Assembly: GCA_016200385.1 (NCBI GenBank)
Contig: JACQEV010000165.1
Coordinates: forward strand, 1-5,898
Reading direction: 5' to 3'
Source of the DNA: Candidatus Methylomirabilota bacterium
GTDB taxonomy: Bacteria > Methylomirabilota > Methylomirabilia > Methylomirabilales > Methylomirabilaceae
DNA length: 5,898 nucleotides
The translations under genes were made by a program, and so were the position numbers. Position 1 is the stretch's first letter. Each line of letters begins with the position of its first letter. Below, piece after piece: positions 5,486-5,898 of the stretch. The notes below the pieces were generated by a model, which was not told the origin of the DNA, searched no databases, and saw only the letters and a program-made list of their open reading frames with translations.

Positions 5486-5898
5486 AATGGCTCAAAAGCC
5501 CACACGGTGGGGACGACTGCTGCTGCTCGGCGGGATCCTCCTGGGAGGGGCCTTTTTGGTCAGGAGCTTTGGCCTCCAGGAGGTCCTCAACCTCCACAAT
5601 ATCGTCCATCTGAAGGCGTGGATCGAAGGGTTTGGAGCATTAGCCCCATTGGTCTTCATGACGGGGTACATCCTGGCCGTGATCTTCTTCGCGCCCGGCC
5701 TCCCGATCACGGTCCTGGGCGGTGTCGCCTTCGGTCCGCTCTGGGGGACCGTGTACGTCTCCATCGCCTCCACCATCGGGGTGGCGCTGGCCTTCCTCAT
5801 CGCCCGCTATGGAGCGAGGAGAGTGGTGGAGCGCTGGCTGGAGCAAAGCCCCAGGCTTGCGAAGATCGATCAGGCAGTGGCACGGCACGGGTGGCGGA
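5478..5898 (+). CDS. TVP38/TMEM64 (VTT domain) family membrane protein, 5' part
   Basis: The frame is open from TTG 5478 to the window edge (140 codons, no stop reached). It overlaps the end of the selenoprotein gene by 8 nt. A positively charged start (MSEMAQKPTRWGR) leads into a first membrane segment at about 13-29. An extramembrane helix (about 33-50) follows, then segments at about 54-72, 75-94 and 96-112. The VTT-family signature F-F-A-P-G-L-P-I-T-V-L-G-G-V-A-F-G-P-L-W-G (70-90) is clear: a proline- and glycine-rich re-entrant stretch followed by G-x-x-F-G-x-x-x-G. The basic loop RYGARRVVERWLEQSP (110-125) is also typical. It is the same broad family as the gene at 704-1402 but clearly diverged in sequence. 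Its place in the operon suggests an envelope or transport role tied to the arsenic/selenium chemistry, which is inference only. Confidence 0.87.
   Translation, partial: MSEMAQKPTRWGRLLLLGGILLGGAFLVRSFGLQEVLNLHNIVHLKAWIEGFGALAPLVFMTGYILAVIFFAPGLPITVLGGVAFGPLWGTVYVSIASTIGVALAFLIARYGARRVVERWLEQSPRLAKIDQAVARHGWR

Noticed and set aside
1..5898. CRISPR arrays, tRNA or rRNA genes, insertion sequences, attachment sites
   Set aside because: No direct-repeat arrays, tRNA-like cloverleaf, rRNA sequence, transposase motifs or terminal inverted repeats were seen on either strand.

Overview
The window is a gene-dense, GC-rich bacterial segment with every recognisable gene on the + strand. It looks like a chromosomal piece from an environmental, uncultivated-type bacterium. 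The combination of an ArsS-type radical SAM enzyme, a GrdB-like protein with an in-frame UGA, and several DedA/TVP38 membrane proteins would fit lineages such as Methylomirabilota/NC10, Rokubacteria or deltaproteobacterial relatives. That placement is a guess: no rRNA or other marker gene is present.

Layout. Bases 1-459 hold the 3' end of a DedA-family membrane protein. Bases 460-703 are a gap with no recognisable gene. Bases 704-1402 encode a complete TVP38/TMEM64 (VTT domain) membrane protein. After a second, shorter gap (1403-1587, with a weak hairpin) a tight run of five genes begins: an ArsM-like SAM methyltransferase (about 1588-2670), the radical SAM enzyme ArsS (2687-3649), a PiT-type phosphate/anion permease broken by a frameshift (3662-4674), a GrdB-like selenoprotein read through an in-frame TGA (4688-5485), and a second TVP38/VTT membrane protein that runs off the right edge (5478 onward). 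Spacings are 16, 12 and 13 nt, then an 8-nt overlap, which indicates one operon with coupled translation.

How the genes may work together. The methyltransferase and ArsS are the pair expected for arsenosugar-type organoarsenical synthesis: methylation of arsenite, then transfer of the 5'-deoxyadenosyl group of SAM to dimethylarsenic. A PiT permease fits as a phosphate/arsenate or product transporter. The selenoprotein is the unexpected member. Its conventional ORF stops at TGA 5204-5206, but homologous sequence continues in the same frame for 92 codons, the site reads U-G-L-C, and a perfect 6-bp hairpin sits 12-26 nt past the stop, as expected for a bacterial SECIS element. Its chemistry in this pathway is unknown.

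Two genes of the operon appear to have lost an internal segment. The methyltransferase lacks, in frame, the stretch that normally holds its N-terminal cysteines and the start of its SAM-binding loop. The permease lacks a segment near its C-terminus, and there the reading frame is broken. Either the allele is decaying or the contig contains assembly collapses. This must be settled before the operon is interpreted as functional.
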